Origin: Cannabis sativa
Taxonomy: Eukaryota > Streptophyta > Magnoliopsida > Rosales > Cannabaceae
Reading direction: 5' to 3'
Length of the DNA: 64,000 nt
Assembly: GCF_029168945.1 (NCBI RefSeq)
Contig: NC_083601.1
Coordinates: forward strand, 15,714,160-15,778,159
Notes under the pieces: generated by a model
Seen by the model: the letters and a program-made list of their open reading frames with translations, nothing else
What the model was told of the DNA's origin: nothing
Databases searched by the model: none
Part shown: positions 1 through 12,400 of the stretch, one piece after another
Layout of the letters: every line of letters starts with the position of its first letter
How positions within the stretch are numbered: position 1 is the stretch's first letter
Program-made: the position numbers and the translations under genes

Positions 1-912
1 GATACATTCTCAGGCAATTGCAGAGCCTGAGCAATGTCCTTTTCAGAAAACGAGAACCAATGACCCCTAACATAAACTCTCCGATAAAGTCTAGAGTTCT
101 CATCAAGGAAATCATCAGTAAGATTAGCATAAAACTCCTTAATAATGTTTGCAATGAATCCAATGAAATCAGTAAGAGTGTTTTCCCATTGATGAAATTG
201 AATGTACTTTACAATACCATAAACACGATGGGCATGCAAATCATAATTCCTCTCACTTTCAAACTTACGGGTTGCATATAGATTCCAGTCACGCTCATTG
301 TCTCGATAATAAAAAGTAGGACGACGGAAAGAGAGGAAGGGATATTACCGGATGTAGGATCTTCCATGGGCTGCTTGCCTTTGGCGACGGCAGAGGCCTT
401 TCTTTGCGAAGCGGTTTTTGAACGAGGAGGCTCTGGCTCGAGTTCTGTGTCCTCACTGTCCTTCTCAGTATGCAGAGATACTGATTTGTCTGAAGAGACT
501 TCCATTGGATCCTCTTCTTCTGAACTGGAACTCGATGAAGCCGAGGGAGGATTAGTCTTGAGTTTCTTCTTGGCTGGAGGGACAGTCTTCTCTCGAGATT
601 GAGAGGCTCGAAGTTCTTTCTCGGTAGAGGCTTCTTTGGGCTCGAGTTCGAGTGGAAGGGCCTGTTGGAGTGGTGTCAGCCATTGATGCAGCAGGAGGAG
701 GAACAGCCAATGGAGGAGGAGATTCCTTAGAGGATTCAGATGAGGAAGTCCAGGTGTGATAGGGCCTTACCGATTTGCGAGCAACTTGCTTGGGTGGACG
801 TTTTGGCTTCTCGGCTTGAGATTCACGCTGGGGAAGCGATGAATCTCCAGGCTTTGCAACAGCAGGTTTCTTCTAATTTTTTAGTGTGCCCTAGATTCTT
901 GGTTCTCACCAT
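1..912 (-). pseudogene. Third ORF of the SIRE-type element, broken, 3' end cut by the window
   Basis: The start reads MVRTKNLGHTKKLEET (ATG at 912) and then shifts frame into a Pro/Lys/Arg-rich stretch. After more shifts a Ser/Glu-rich linker follows (about 370-505), then a domain including a YYRDNERDWNLYATRKFESE-like segment (about 255-310) and VRGHWFSFSEKDIAQAL near 25-75. This second part resembles the 'putative plant transposon protein' domain often found in LTR-element extra ORFs. Its role in the element is not established; in SIRE-like elements the third ORF has been called envelope-like, which nothing here confirms. Position after pol on the same strand supports membership in this element. 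At least two frameshifts are visible, so no intact product is expected. Confidence 0.6.
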
Positions 913-2062
913 TTTGGAACTGAAGGAGAAGATGAATAGTGACAGACAAAGAAACAAGAAAGAGGGTTCGGGTAGGTGGTGAAATAAGTGTCAAAATTTG
1001 GTTTATATAACCTTGGAATCAAAACAAGAAAAAGGAAACCAATTTTGAAAATTCAAATGGTAACCGCCAGCCCATGAACCAAAAAAGGAAACCGCCCACT
1101 TCTCAACTCCTTTCCCCCTTTTTTTTTTTAAAAAAAAAAAATAAATAAAAGGAAACTAGAAATGCCAACAAATTTTTCCAAAAATAAATCAATCTTTCAA
1201 GAATAAAGACACATTACCATATAAAGATTAATCTTTACTTGGAAAAATATCAAAATAAATCAAAGAAGAATGAATGTTGATACTTACCATTTATGCACAA
1301 GATTTTCTTAACCCATGAAGCAAGTCACACGCCTCCCTCTTTTTTTTTTTTAAATTAAAACCGAAAATAAAATATAATGTGTACAATAAGTATATGTGAT
1401 TCGAATCAAGCAGAGAAATCAAATATCATTGACAATTGACAAAGTAGAATACATGTTATGCTTTTAAGGAAAATAACTAATTAGTATCTCATGAAATAAT
1501 CATACTTAATTGATGTTGAGGAAAAATATATGCATGTTACTGAAAATTGTGAACCAGGATTATCAATTGAATTTTAATAGAGGAGACTTACAGATTTGAA
1601 CACACTTGTCAGACATAAGTGTGTGCAGTGAAAATAGGATCATTGTCCTTGGCAAGATTTTTCATTTTCGCCTTTTTCAATTTGATCCCGCAACTGGATG
1701 CTTTCACAGGTAGCCCTTTTCTATGGTAGTGCATCCTCATCATAGTTGCTAATTACAATGTTCCAACTTACTCATCAGATGGCTTTCACACCTCAGTATG
1801 GGTAGCTCTATTCCAGCAAGGGGCCTGACAAGACTGAAACAAAAATTGCTCAACTCTGTATAAGAACATTATTTATTCCCAGACACAGATAAAGAGTAAC
1901 ATGAACCTTTTAACACAACATCACAAAGTATGATCAGACTGAGATCCTAACTAATTATATTCCAAAAGCATAAACATGATTTGTCAAAATACAATGATAG
2001 AAGATTAAGAGCTAGAGATGAATCACATAACACTATTGTACAAGAATTATGAACAGATAAAA
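913..2062 (-). other. Spacer between pol and the third ORF of the SIRE-type element
   Basis: No supportable coding region. The stretch is AT-rich with T and A homopolymers near 1111-1142 and 1341-1352. Position between pol and the third ORF suggests it is the long internal spacer usual for this lineage. Confidence 0.5.
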
Positions 2063-5000
2063 TTAAACAATGCAAACTCCCAAAGACTTTCTGAGGGAGT
2101 CAAAGCGACTTGCATCTAGGGCCTTTGTGAAAATATCAGCTAATTGTTTTTCAGTATCAACATATTCTAATTGCAATGATTTATTCTCAACAAGTTCCCT
2201 GATAAAGTGGTGTCTAATGTCAATGTGCTTTGTTCTAGAGTGTTGAACAGGATTTTTGGAAATATTTATGGCACTAGTATTGTCACAAAAAATAGTCAAA
2301 ACACCCAATTCAAACCCATAATCAATCAACATTTGTTTCAACCACAATAGTTGAGTACAACAACTGCCAGCGGACTATGTACTCGGCTTCGGCGGTGGAT
2401 AAGGAGATGGAATTCGTTTCTTGCTATGCCAAGATACTAGATTATTCCCAAGAAAGAAACACCCTCCACTTGTGCTCTTTCGATCATCGGCATTTCTGCC
2501 CAATCTTGCATCACTAAAACAAGCAAGATTTGAATTGGTATCTTTCGAGTACCAAATTCCATAATCGGGAGTGCTATTAACATATCTAATAATCCTTTTT
2601 ACGAGTGATACATGAGATTCCATAGGATTACTTTGATATCTAGCACACACTCCCACACTGTAACAGATATCAGGACGACTAGCAGTTAAATACAAAAGAC
2701 TTCCAATCATGCTACGATAGAGTGTAGTGTCTACCTTTACTCCATTCTCATCTTTTGTTAATTTCAGTGTGGTGCTCATAGGAGTACTTACCTGCTTAGC
2801 CGATTCAAGGCCAAATTTCTTGACAAGGTTCTTAGCATACTTGCTTTGAGATACAAATGTACCTCCTTCCATTTGTCTCACTTGAAGACCCAGAAAGAAA
2901 TAAAGCTCACCCACCATACTCATTTCAAATTCACTTTTCATTTGATCAACAAATACCTGCACTTCATGGTTAGATGTAGAACCAAAAACTATATCATCAA
3001 CATAAATTTGAGCTATGATAAAATCAGATTTTATATGTTTGATGAAAAGAGTTTTATCCACACTACCTCTGTGATAGCCATGAGAAAGTAAAAATTGAGT
3101 CAACCTTTCATACCAAGCTCGAGGAGCTTGTTTCAGACCATACAAAGCTTTTTCAAGTTTGTATACATGGTCTGAAAATTGAGGATCTTCGAATCCTTTT
3201 GGTTGCTCAACATAAACTTCTTCATTCAAAATACCATTTAGGAAGGCAGATTTCACATCCATTTGAAACAATTTAATATTCAGAATACAAGCAATACACA
3301 AAAGTAAACGAATTGATTCTAGTCTTGCAACAGGAGCAAAAGTTTCATCAAAATCAATACCTTCTACCTGTGTGTACCCTTGAGCCACCAAACGAGCCTT
3401 GTTTCTCACAATTGTACCGAACTCATCACTTTTATTTTTAAACAACCACTTTGTTCCAATAACATTTATACCTTTTGGTCTTCGGACCAAAATCCATACC
3501 TTGTTGCGAACAAATTGGTTGAGTTCCTCTTGCATTGCATTGAGCCATTCCTCAAAGGTCATGGCTTCCTTCACATTTTTCGGTTCATATTGAGAAACAA
3601 AGCAAAGAAAGCTGATTAAATTAATATACCTTCTGCGAGTTACCATGCTTTCTTCAGGATTTCCAAGGATGAGATCTTTTGGATGATTCGGTTTGACTTC
3701 GGTGCTTGGTTCTTTACGAATAGAGTCGGTGATGATGTTTGGATGAGTCAAGATAGACGGTTACGGTTCTCCGGTTTCGAGTTGCGGCGACAGATTCATC
3801 ATTTGCGGCATCGGCAATGGGTTCTTTGCATCGGGATCCGCTTGTTACAACTTCTGGAGGAGAATCCATGAGACTATCTATCTTGGCTTCTGTGGAAAAC
3901 TCTGAAAAATCTCTAAAATCATCAACAACCACATTAGCTGATTCCAAAACAGTTTGAGTTCTCATGTTATAAACACGATAAGCTCTACTGTTTAAGGAAT
4001 ATCCAATAAACACTCCAACATCACTTTTAGCATCAAATTTGCCAATATGCTCACGATCTCTATAGACATAACACACACATCCAAAAACATGAAAATGACT
4101 TACATTGGGGCGCTTACCTTTCCAGATTTCATAAGATGTTTTTGAGGTACACAGACGAATAAACACTCGTTTATTATGTAGCAAGCTCTGTTAATAGCTT
4201 CAGCCCATAAGCGCTTTGTCAACTTCTTGCTATTTAACATCACTCTTGCCATTTCCTGCAATGTTCGATTCTTCCTCTCAACAACTCCATTTTGTTGAGG
4301 AGTTTTGGGAGCTGAAAATTCATGAGTTATACCTGTAGACTTGCAAAAATCACCATACACAGAATTTTAAAACTCCTTACCATGATCACTTCGAATTCGA
4401 ACAATTTTCCCAATATTACAACCTTTCTCAACTCTTAATCTCAGACAAAGAGTTTTAAAGGCATCAAAGGTGTCAGATTTTTCTCTTAAGAAATCTACCC
4501 AAGTAAAACGAGAGAAATCATCAACACACACAAAGATATATCGTTTACCATTCAAACTTTCAACTTGGATTGGACCCATAAGATCCATGTGAAGCAATTC
4601 CAATACCTTTGAGGTATTGATATCGGTTTTCTGAGGAGCTTGTGAGTGATTTTTAATTGCTTCCCAAGTTGACACGGTTCACACTTACCTTCACTTTCCT
4701 TACCAAGCTTGGGAAGACCTCGAACAATACCTGCATTTGACAATTTTTTCATGTTTTTAAAATTAATATGCCCAAGCTTGGCATGCCACAGATCTGTGGT
4801 GTAGTTGATAGCTGAATGACAAGTAAACACAGGGGTTAGAGTGTAACAGTTATCATTGGATCGAAATCCTTGCAAGATACATTCATTGTCATCATTCAGA
4901 ACATAACAATGATCACTATCAAAAGAAACAGTAAACCCTTGATCACAGATTTGACTGATTCTAAGTAAATTAGCCCTCAGTCCTTCAACTAACATCACAT

Positions 5001-5298
5001 TTTTCAGTCTAGGTAACCCTTCAAAATTTAGAGTTCCCATACCAACAACTTTTCCAGATAGGCCATTACCAAAAGTGACTTCTCCACATTACATAGGCCG
5101 AATGTTAGTCAAAAAATCCTTGTCACATGTCATATGTCTAGAGCAACCACTGTCAAAATACCACATTTGAGATGCAGCGGTTTTATCAGAGAAACCAGCT
5201 AGACACTTCTTTTTCACCCATATTTGTTTCAAACCTTTATGTTTCTTTCGAGATTTTTTCAAATTATCAAAATAATTTGTTTTAAACAGATTTTTCAA
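2063..5298 (-). pseudogene. SIRE-type pol: protease, integrase, reverse transcriptase, RNase H, frameshifted
   Basis: Domains appear in copia order from high to low coordinates. The aspartic protease has WYFDSGCSRHMTC near 5120-5165. The integrase HHCC region has LWHAKLGHINFKN and CEPCQLGKQ (4680-4800). The integrase core has LLHMDLMGP, RIRSDHGKEF and PQQNGVVERKNR (4250-4630). Reverse transcriptase lies in a 458-codon frame (2375-3751) with AFLNG and the catalytic YVDDIVFGS. RNase H has [16 protein letters not shown] near 2480-2520 and CDNTSAINISKNPVQHSRTK at 2063-2347. The chain is broken into at least six frames with shifts near 5060, 4670, 4365, 4150, 3740 and 2360. The family copies its RNA into DNA and integrates it; this copy is non-autonomous. 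Confidence 0.9.
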
Positions 5299-5322
5299 CG
5301 TGAAACATTTAGGTCTGATATG

Positions 5323-6914
5323 TCATTTTCTACCACAAAAATGACAGATGGGAACAAATCTTTTTACCTGAGATCTTACCCTTTTCGAAAATCCTGGAGA
5401 TTTTGCAGCATCAGAAACTGTTACGGCAGAGTTTGTAGCCTCAAGGTGATTCGTTAGAACACTAGATTTTACAAACTTCGTGACTCCAGAACTTTCCATT
5501 CCATTAGAACCAAGGCCTACGAAACCTCTCTGACCTGCATTCTGAGCTTTTTCAAAAATAGAAGATCCAGGATTAAGCATTTGAACATTTTTCTTAAAGT
5601 TTTCAAGTTCCTTCTTTAATAGAGAGATTTTTTCATCTTTATCACAAAAACTTGTCTCATATTCTTTTATTTTCAAATTACACATTTCAATCTGATGAGA
5701 CAATTTTTTATTCAATTTATTCAACTCTCTATTTTCAGAAGCAACCTGAATCCATTTTTCATACATGACTTTGTATGATTCAGCAAGAGATTCTTCACAG
5801 ATTTCAGACTCATCTGAATCTGATTCCTCTTGTTTGGTGGTGTTATTCAGACATACCAATTTAACTTTCACCTGTGAATCACACAACACATTAGTCAAAC
5901 AGAGGTTAGGGCAACATTTTCAGCAATATCTTCATCACTTTCGGTTTCATCATCACTCCAAGTGACATTGAAACTTTTCTTATTCTTTTTCAAAGTGTTT
6001 GCACACTCAGCTTGAATATGCCCAAAACCTTCACATTCCCTGCACTGAATTCCCTTTTTGTTAGAGACAGATGGTTTAATGAAAGTATTACCTTTTGAAC
6101 CTTTCGAAATATTCTTTTTATTTCCCATCTTTTTCATATATTTCTGACAATTCTTAGTTAATAAAGCAATCTCATCATCACATTCACTATCAGAATTTTC
6201 ATTATCAGCAACTTTCAAAGCAATACTTTTACCTTTATCAGCAATAGATTTGGGTTTGTCCTTTTGTTTAATCTGTTGATTTAATTCAAAAGTACGTAAG
6301 GAACCCATCAATTCTTCCACTTTCATAGTGCTAAAATCTTTAGCTTCCTCCATTGCCAAAAGTTTAGTATCAAACCTTTCTGGAAGAACTCTAACAATTT
6401 TTCTCACAAGAACAGAATCATCAAGCTTTTCTCCAAGAGCAAAATATTCATTAGCAATGTCAGATAATTTTTCATAGAATTCAGTTAAAGTTTCATTATC
6501 AGACATTCTAAGCTCATCAAATTTAGTTTGAAGCATGATAAATCTAGATCTTTTCACATCAGAAGTTCCTTCAAACTGAGTTTGAAGAATCTCCCAAGCT
6601 TCCTTAGCAGAAACACAAGATGATATAAGTTTAATGTAACCCTCACCTACACCATTAAAGATAGCATGCAAGGCTTTGCTATTGTAGGCAGATAGTTTAT
6701 CATCTTCAATAGACCATTCCAGTTCAGATTTTATAGTAGTATTACCTGAAGAATCTGTCTCAACTGGAGGAGACCAACCTGATAGAACCATTCTCCACGC
6801 CTTCTCATCTTGAGATTTGATGAAGGCCCTCATTCTAACTTTCCAATAAGGATAGTTAGAGTCATTAAGCAACGGTGGTCTAGAAATAGAACTTCCTTCT
6901 GCAAAAAATGACAT
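5323..6914 (-). pseudogene. SIRE-type gag (capsid/nucleocapsid), frameshifted
   Basis: The likely start is the ATG at 6914 (MSFFAEGSSISRPPLLN), just inside the primer site; the reading frame running further upstream into the LTR is not used as coding. The N-terminal half has the copia gag signature NYPYWKVRMRAFIKSQDE and a UBN2-like capsid region (SRFIMLQTKFDELRMSDNET). A first zinc knuckle, CRECEGFGHIQAEC, lies near 6010-6060. A frame change near 5895 leads to a Lys/Glu-rich coiled-coil segment (5600-5800), and a partial second zinc knuckle (CHFCGRK) ends at a stop at 5323. Gag packages element RNA in virus-like particles. The split and the early stop make this copy defective. Confidence 0.85.
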
Positions 6915-6958
6915 TCTAACAAAAACGTTATAGGACCACACTAAGAGTTTAGTGTCCC

Positions 6959-6970
6959 GCTCTGATACCA
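6959..6970 (-). promoter_or_regulatory. Primer binding site for initiator tRNA-Met (SIRE-type element)
   Basis: The minus strand reads TGGTATCAGAGC two bases after the LTR end at 6973. It matches the 3' end of plant initiator tRNA-Met, the usual primer for copia minus-strand DNA synthesis. Confidence 0.9.
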
Positions 6971-7342
6971 ATTGAAAAACCGTGTTTTTGCAAATGTCAG
7001 TTGTATATAAGAAAATATAAAAACTGTAAGCGTTTGCAGCAGCAGAAAGTAATTCTGCTACAGCAAAACTGAACAGGCAGAATATAAAATATTTGCAGAA
7101 AAATAAATAACTTGACATAAGAGATTTATACGTGGTATCAGTGTTCTCACGAACACTCCTAGTCCACGGGGCCACGCCCAGAGAATGAAATCAATTAATA
7201 AAGTATCAAAATTACAAAGACAATTGACTTAAACAAGTTTAGACTCCCTCTAAAGTATTGCCGCAGTCCTTTGTAATCCACTTTATGAATCTGACTTCTT
7301 AAAACACCTTCAAGCCCAAACTCCCTTCGTCTTTGAAGTGTG

Positions 7343-7501
7343 AGTGCTTACTTCCTCCCGAAGTAAGGCTTCAACAAGTCTTCTCCCGAAGACCAAGTGC
7401 TTACTTCCTCCCGAAGTAAGGCTTCAACAAGTCTTCTCCCGAAGACCAAGTGCTTACTTCCTCCCGAAGTAAGGCTTTATCAAGTCTTCTCCCGAAGACC
7501 A
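7343..7501 (-). repeat. Three 53-bp tandem repeats in the LTR
   Basis: Units start at 7343, 7396 and 7449. The first two are identical and the third differs at a few bases near its middle. Each unit carries two inverted motifs (CTTACTTC...GAAGTAAG and GTCTTC...GAAGAC), so every repeat can form two small hairpins. The array lies downstream of the TATA box, inside the predicted R/U5 RNA leader. Confidence 0.95.
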
Positions 7502-7685
7502 ATCTCTTGTTCAGTCAAGAAGTTCTTCACAACCTCTAGGATAGAGTAAGAACAGAAATAGAACAACTAGAACCTAGATGAACAACTAGGCTCTCACAAA
7601 ACAAAGAAAAACTCTCTTCTCTCAAAAGATAAATGTAGAAAATGAATAATGGAAGAGGTAATTCGAATGGTTGCTCTCTAGGCTC

Positions 7686-7693
7686 TATTTATA
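7686..7693 (-). promoter_or_regulatory. TATA box of the SIRE-type LTR
   Basis: The minus strand reads CTATAAATAGAGCC around this site, a near-consensus plant TATA box placed in the LTR with transcription predicted leftward toward gag. Confidence 0.7.
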
Positions 7694-8090
7694 GATCATA
7701 GAAACCAAAGAGGCAACCACAAGTTCGAATTAGCAGCTGTACAAAAACTTTCCAAAAGAAACACGATCTGCTACATCAGATTCGGATGCTGACGAAGCAG
7801 ATCTGCCCAGAAACAGGAAACTTACTAAAATCGGGTCTGATCTTCTTTCAATGCTTGATTCTTGCCAAAAACAGATTAGATATTCTGATTGTATCAAGAT
7901 ACAATCGAAATCAATAAGGAAAAGGCAATAAACCAAGTTTCCCTAAAAAGGACAACTTTCCAAAAGAGAATTCCTTCTCTTTTGAGAAGTTTTCAACAAA
8001 GGAAAGTTCAGCTGAAAGTGCAACTTTCCAAACAAGGAAAATGGCAACTAAAAACCGAATAAAAGAGGTAAGAATTCGAACATGAATGCA

Positions 8091-8345
8091 TAGCAATCTT
8101 ACCATAAAAAGGAAAAATTATTTTGTCACCTAACTTGCCAAAAAAGGACTTTACAGACCCCAAAGAGAAACCACCAGATTGGACCCAATATTTAATAGAT
8201 GAGACCGATGCCATAATCAACTCCACCCACCGACTATCAAAATCCATCCTCAAGATCATAGCCTCCAAAAAAAGTCATTCAACCTTATTATAAGCTTTGC
8301 TCATATCAATCTTCAACGCCATCTGACTTACTTTCCCAATACTTT
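8091..8345 (-). pseudogene. LINE reverse transcriptase fragment, downstream half of a split copy
   Basis: The minus strand encodes MALKIDMSKAYNKVE, a stop where Trp is expected, then FLEAMILRMDFDSRWVELIM. It continues with a region that aligns by eye with the GxxLGxVxPxRGxRQGDPLSPF block of plant L1-type LINEs, with that block poorly kept. The upstream half is at 18519-18725. The frame reads through in phase if the 10.2-kb LTR element and one copy of its ACTTT duplication are removed. The 3' side is cut off by the SIRE-type LTR. Confidence 0.8.
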
Positions 8346-10238
8346 TATTGGAAATTATTTTACCAGGATCTTAGATCTACTCACAAGTATGTTTATTAAC
8401 ATCCTAAATAAGAACTTTCTAAAACGATAAATTAAACACATATAAAGTTTAAGAAAGCTTACATTGGGTGCAGCGGAATTAAATGACTCCTTCCGTTCAG
8501 ATATCTAGCCCTTGATTCTTTTCTGTAGCAGAGGATTATCAATATCTGAACCTGGATCTCTTTCTCTGAATCTTTGATGCTGAAACTCCTTTGCTGATGA
8601 TCTTTCTTCATGATCTTCCTCACTATGATTGAGGTATTGCTTGATGTGTGTGGGCACTACTCTAATCACTAAGAATTTCGAAATTCAAGAGGGAAGGAGA
8701 AAGAGAAGGGTCAGCCAAAGATAGGGAGAGAGAAGGCTCAGTTTTTTTCTGAATCAGAAGTGTAGAAATTTAAGTGTAAATTTCCTGAAGCCTTCACTAT
8801 CTATTTATAGCATTCCACTAGGGTAAGGTTTGAATTATTTGGCATTAAAATAATGAAAATATCAGTTTAAATTTCCTACAAAAGTGGCCAGCCCTATACA
8901 AGTGGATTCGGGCCTTACTTTTTGCAATTTTGCAGTTTTATCTTTTCTGCATCTGATTTTCTCAAAAACGCCAATTTTCAAATTCAACCATTTAAATGCC
9001 ATTTCTAACTATTTAATAACTATAAATAATTATTAAATAATATTGTCATTTATCATATTTATTAATTGAACCATACAAAGTATCATAATTAACAAATATG
9101 CCCCTATAAACTCTTTCTTTACAATTTTGCCATTACTTAGTGAAAAATTCACAAATAAACATAGTCTAATTTGAGAATTATAATTGATTAATCAAAACCA
9201 ATTACATGAGTCTTACAAGCAATATTATCTCAACTAGTGGGGGGGCCATGGGTCTATATAACCGAGCTTCCAATAAGTAGATCAAGAATTTAGCACTAAA
9301 ATTCACTAACTTATTAATTCTTCGTTGAATCCACGCATAGAACTTAGAATTGCACTCTCAGTATATAGAATGCTCTATATTTTCCACCATATAGACACAT
9401 CATTAGTTATCCATTGTTATAATCCTAATTTGATCAATGATCCTCTATATGAATGATCTACACAGTAAAGGGATTAGATTACCGTAACACCCTACTATGT
9501 ATTTTATCCTTAAAACACTTGACCCCGTATAAATGATATTTCAACTTATGTGAAATGAGATCTCCACCATTTATTTTCGTTTGGTCAAGCTCGAAGGAGA
9601 TCATCCTTTACTTACTATTCGCCAGATAGAAGCTATAGATTCCATGTTTATGCTAGCGCTCCCACTCAATTGCACTACCGTGTTCCCAAAATGTACGTAT
9701 CACCCTGACCTAAAAGTAGGCTTAACTAACAAATCAAAGAACACGAATAGCCTTTCAAGATTGAGCCTAATCATAACAGGATTAAGAACATTTGATCTAG
9801 GATCAACTAGGCGATATTGACTTGAATAGATTTTACGGTAAGTTTAATAAATCTAAGTCAAAGTTCAATATCGGTCCCTTCCGATGCATACTCCATGCAT
9901 CCAACCTAAGCTTTACTTTAACCAATGTTCTGGAAAGAACATAGTATTTCTCCAAATACAAGTAAACTCTTGTTGTAGATTATCATATCAGTAAAACCCC
10001 GTGTCTGATAAATCTAGGAAACTTTATTCACATAGTCATGTACTTTCCAATGTGTTGACGGCACAATAAACAGGATCAAGTATGTGAAAAGGGTTTCAGA
10101 TGAATTTATACATTATGTACATATAATCATGAAATAGATCATGTGAACCATGCAACATTAAATGTTATTTCTGATCTATATTAATAAGTAAATCTGATTA
10201 TATTGAAATGAGTTTTATTTAGGGCATAAAACCCAACA
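8346..10238 (-). repeat. 3' LTR of the 10.2-kb element
   Basis: 1893 bp, nearly identical to 16624-18518. On the minus strand it begins TGTTGGGTTTTATGCCC at 10238, a start common in plant copia LTRs, and ends at TATTGG. A TATA box (TATAAATA) lies at 8812-8819. A segment at 9400-10100 is better conserved between the two LTRs than the rest. Confidence 0.95.
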
Positions 10239-10249
10239 AACTCCCACTT
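10239..10249 (-). promoter_or_regulatory. Polypurine tract of the 10.2-kb element
   Basis: The minus strand reads AAGTGGGAGTT directly before the LTR start TGTTGGG, the normal plus-strand priming site of LTR elements. Confidence 0.85.
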
Positions 10250-12400
10250 GCACTAATATAAAACAAAAAGTGCGTTTCAAATAATCTCAACACCTTGATA
10301 TATAAATCAAGTGTAGTAGTAGTAAACTCCTCGTAATAGGATCTGAAAGGTTGAATTAACCACAACCTTTTCTCCACTATTACTCTTCCTTTAATCACAA
10401 AATCATTGATAATGTGAAATTCCTCTCTATATGTCTACTCTCTTGGGATACTGGATTCTATATCTTTGGCAACTACTTTTGGTTAATCAGGAAATTAACA
10501 TTAGTAGTTTAAGGCAATTTGGAATGATGCCAAAAATGTATAGAACTTTCCTTAGACTGAATAATTACCTTTCCTGCAACTTTAACATTCAGTCCCTCTC
10601 TGGTAAACCTAGAGACTTCAGATAGGTTTTTACACTTCTCCAAAATCACTATTCCACCCCCAGAGTAACCACCATCTTATCAGAAAGATTTACTAGCACA
10701 AAGGCAAATTTCGAAATCTGATATGGTGTAGTCTAAGAGTTTTAAACACACCCTTATAGACTAACATATAGTTCCTCTTCTTAATCTTAAAATTTACTTG
10801 ATTGTCTTCCAATGTTCTTCTCCTGGATTAATCTGATACCTACTCATTACTCCCACTCAACAACAGGTGTCTGGTCTAAGGCATACAAAAGCATATCTAA
10901 GACCTCTCACTGTAGATATAAGAAATTCTTTCATGGCTTTATCTTTTTTGGAATAGTTGAAACTTTTCCTTAGATAAATAAAATCTATACCTAAGAAGTT
11001 GTGAAGCTTCTATAGATTGCCATTAGAAAGAAAATGCTTCAGCATCTTACTAAAGTAAGTTGCTTGCATTAGAGTAAGTAATTACCAGGTATACCACAAG
11101 CCATAGGTTTAGATAAACTCGAACCTATAATACTAGGAACAGGAAGTTTTGTTAAGTCCATTGAATGGACTTATAAAACGAAAATTTCCTTTTATGTCCT
11201 TGTAATAGAAAACTTTAGGTTACTCCATGTGAATGGATTAAACCATAGTTCTATTGGCTTTCTTCTTAGTTTCTTATCTTGACAATCCATTACTTGTTTA
11301 AACTCACAATGGATTTTAATCACTAGTGTCTCCCAAGTCATAAGAAGGTGAGTTCCTAGAAACTCTCCCACTACGACAAGGCACCGTGAATTATGTCTAA
11401 GAAAACTAAATGGTATTGATCTCTTCGGTTGTGACAAGACAACAGAGGCAGTGGGATCATCATATGTTATATAAGATGATAGAACACTTTTGGAATCAAG
11501 AATTAAATATCTCCTTTATTTGCTACTTGTTTTTCAGACTTAGTCATTTTCTTAGAAAAGTAGTATTTGTTTGAACAAACACTTTCTTATCTATTGACAA
11601 TGGGATGGTCCACCCCTAATCACTTAGAATAGCTAACAAACCATGGTTAATGGTTCTAGCTTTTCTTAAGATTTTGATTAGGTCATCCACGAATCTAGTA
11701 ATAATTTACATTAAGTACCCAACCATTACATCATTCTGAAATTGTATTACCATAGAAGGATTTAGGCAACGACTAGTAACTAATCATCAATATGCAACTC
11801 GAAATTTCTGGGGAGGTAAGTTTGGATATAATTCAAAAATCAATTTAATGATCTTTGAACTGAATATCTACTAACTATTTCTCCACCCCTATCAGTTCGC
11901 AAGATCTTTAACCACTTACCTTAATGGTTTTAACCATTGCTAGAAATTAATGAAATTTTTCAAACATTTCAAATTTCTTTGCTAAAAGGTATAATCTTGA
12001 GTTATCGTTTTAAGAATACAACGAAAAACTCATATCCACCCTTGAATGTACATCCATCTGCAAATGAGATGAACTACTTTCAGTGGATATAGGCATATTA
12101 ACTCTTTGCAGAGATTGATCTTGTCAAATCCACTATGAACAAGATACAAATGCCATAGATAAAAAAATGTGGTAGTGTCTTTTGATGACATAGGTTTAGT
12201 TACATCAAAGAGTTCTTAGAATAGTGCAAGTGGATCCTGGTCACAGAATACCTAACTCATATTCCATACAGTTTGAATCCATTAATAAAAGATGGATATT
12301 AAACACTTGAGAAAGTGTAACTGTATTGTATCTGGAATTAGAAATATAAGAAAATTTCTGTTTGGATTCTAAAATTAAAGTCAAAGACTTAAATTCAACC
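10250..12400 (-). pseudogene. Decayed copia pol (integrase, RT and RNase H remnants)
   Basis: Short in-frame islands survive on the minus strand. Near 11880-12060 an integrase trace reads GGYEFFVVF and, later, LRTDRGGE. Near 10780-10930 an RT/RNase H trace reads RGLRYAFVCLRPDTC followed by MSRYQINPGEEHWKTIK, which matches the copia block usually written as ...YAMLCTRPDICFAVG...SRYQSNPG.... Near 10660-10700 there are weak RNase H remnants. Stops and frameshifts occur every few tens of codons and large parts are missing. The order (integrase upstream of RT) is that of Ty1/copia, which identifies the parent family even though no product is possible. Confidence 0.75.

Larger units (their letters stand above)
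1..8090 (-). mobile_element. Partial SIRE-type Ty1/copia retrotransposon
   Basis: On the minus strand the order is 5' LTR (6973-8090), tRNA-Met primer site (6959-6970), gag (5323-6914), pol (2063-5298), a 1.1-kb spacer and a third ORF (1-912). The window edge cuts the element before its 3' LTR. A third ORF after pol, an LTR near 1.1 kb and a gag with a coiled-coil/CCHC extension are the known layout of the SIRE/Maximus lineage. Every ORF carries frameshifts, so this copy cannot make a full polyprotein. The outer LTR edge (8090) is inferred from a TG...CA end and from where LINE homology resumes. The direct-repeat partner is outside the window, so this edge is not proven. Confidence 0.85.
6973..8090 (-). 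repeat. 5' LTR of the SIRE-type element
   Basis: On the minus strand the inner end is TTTTTCA directly before the primer site. A TGCATTC start at 8090 gives a TG...CA LTR of about 1118 bp. It contains a TATA box and three 53-bp tandem repeats. The outer edge is inferred; LINE homology starts immediately beyond it. Confidence 0.6.

Noticed and set aside
6915..7175. Upstream in-frame extension of the SIRE-type gag into the LTR
   Set aside because: The extension crosses the primer site and LTR end and has no gag homology; the start at 6914 fits known gag N-termini.
9581..9820. 79-codon open frame present in both 1.9-kb LTRs as a possible protein gene
   Set aside because: It lies antisense to the element, lacks recognisable domains and sits in a conserved LTR block; retained only as a finding about conservation.
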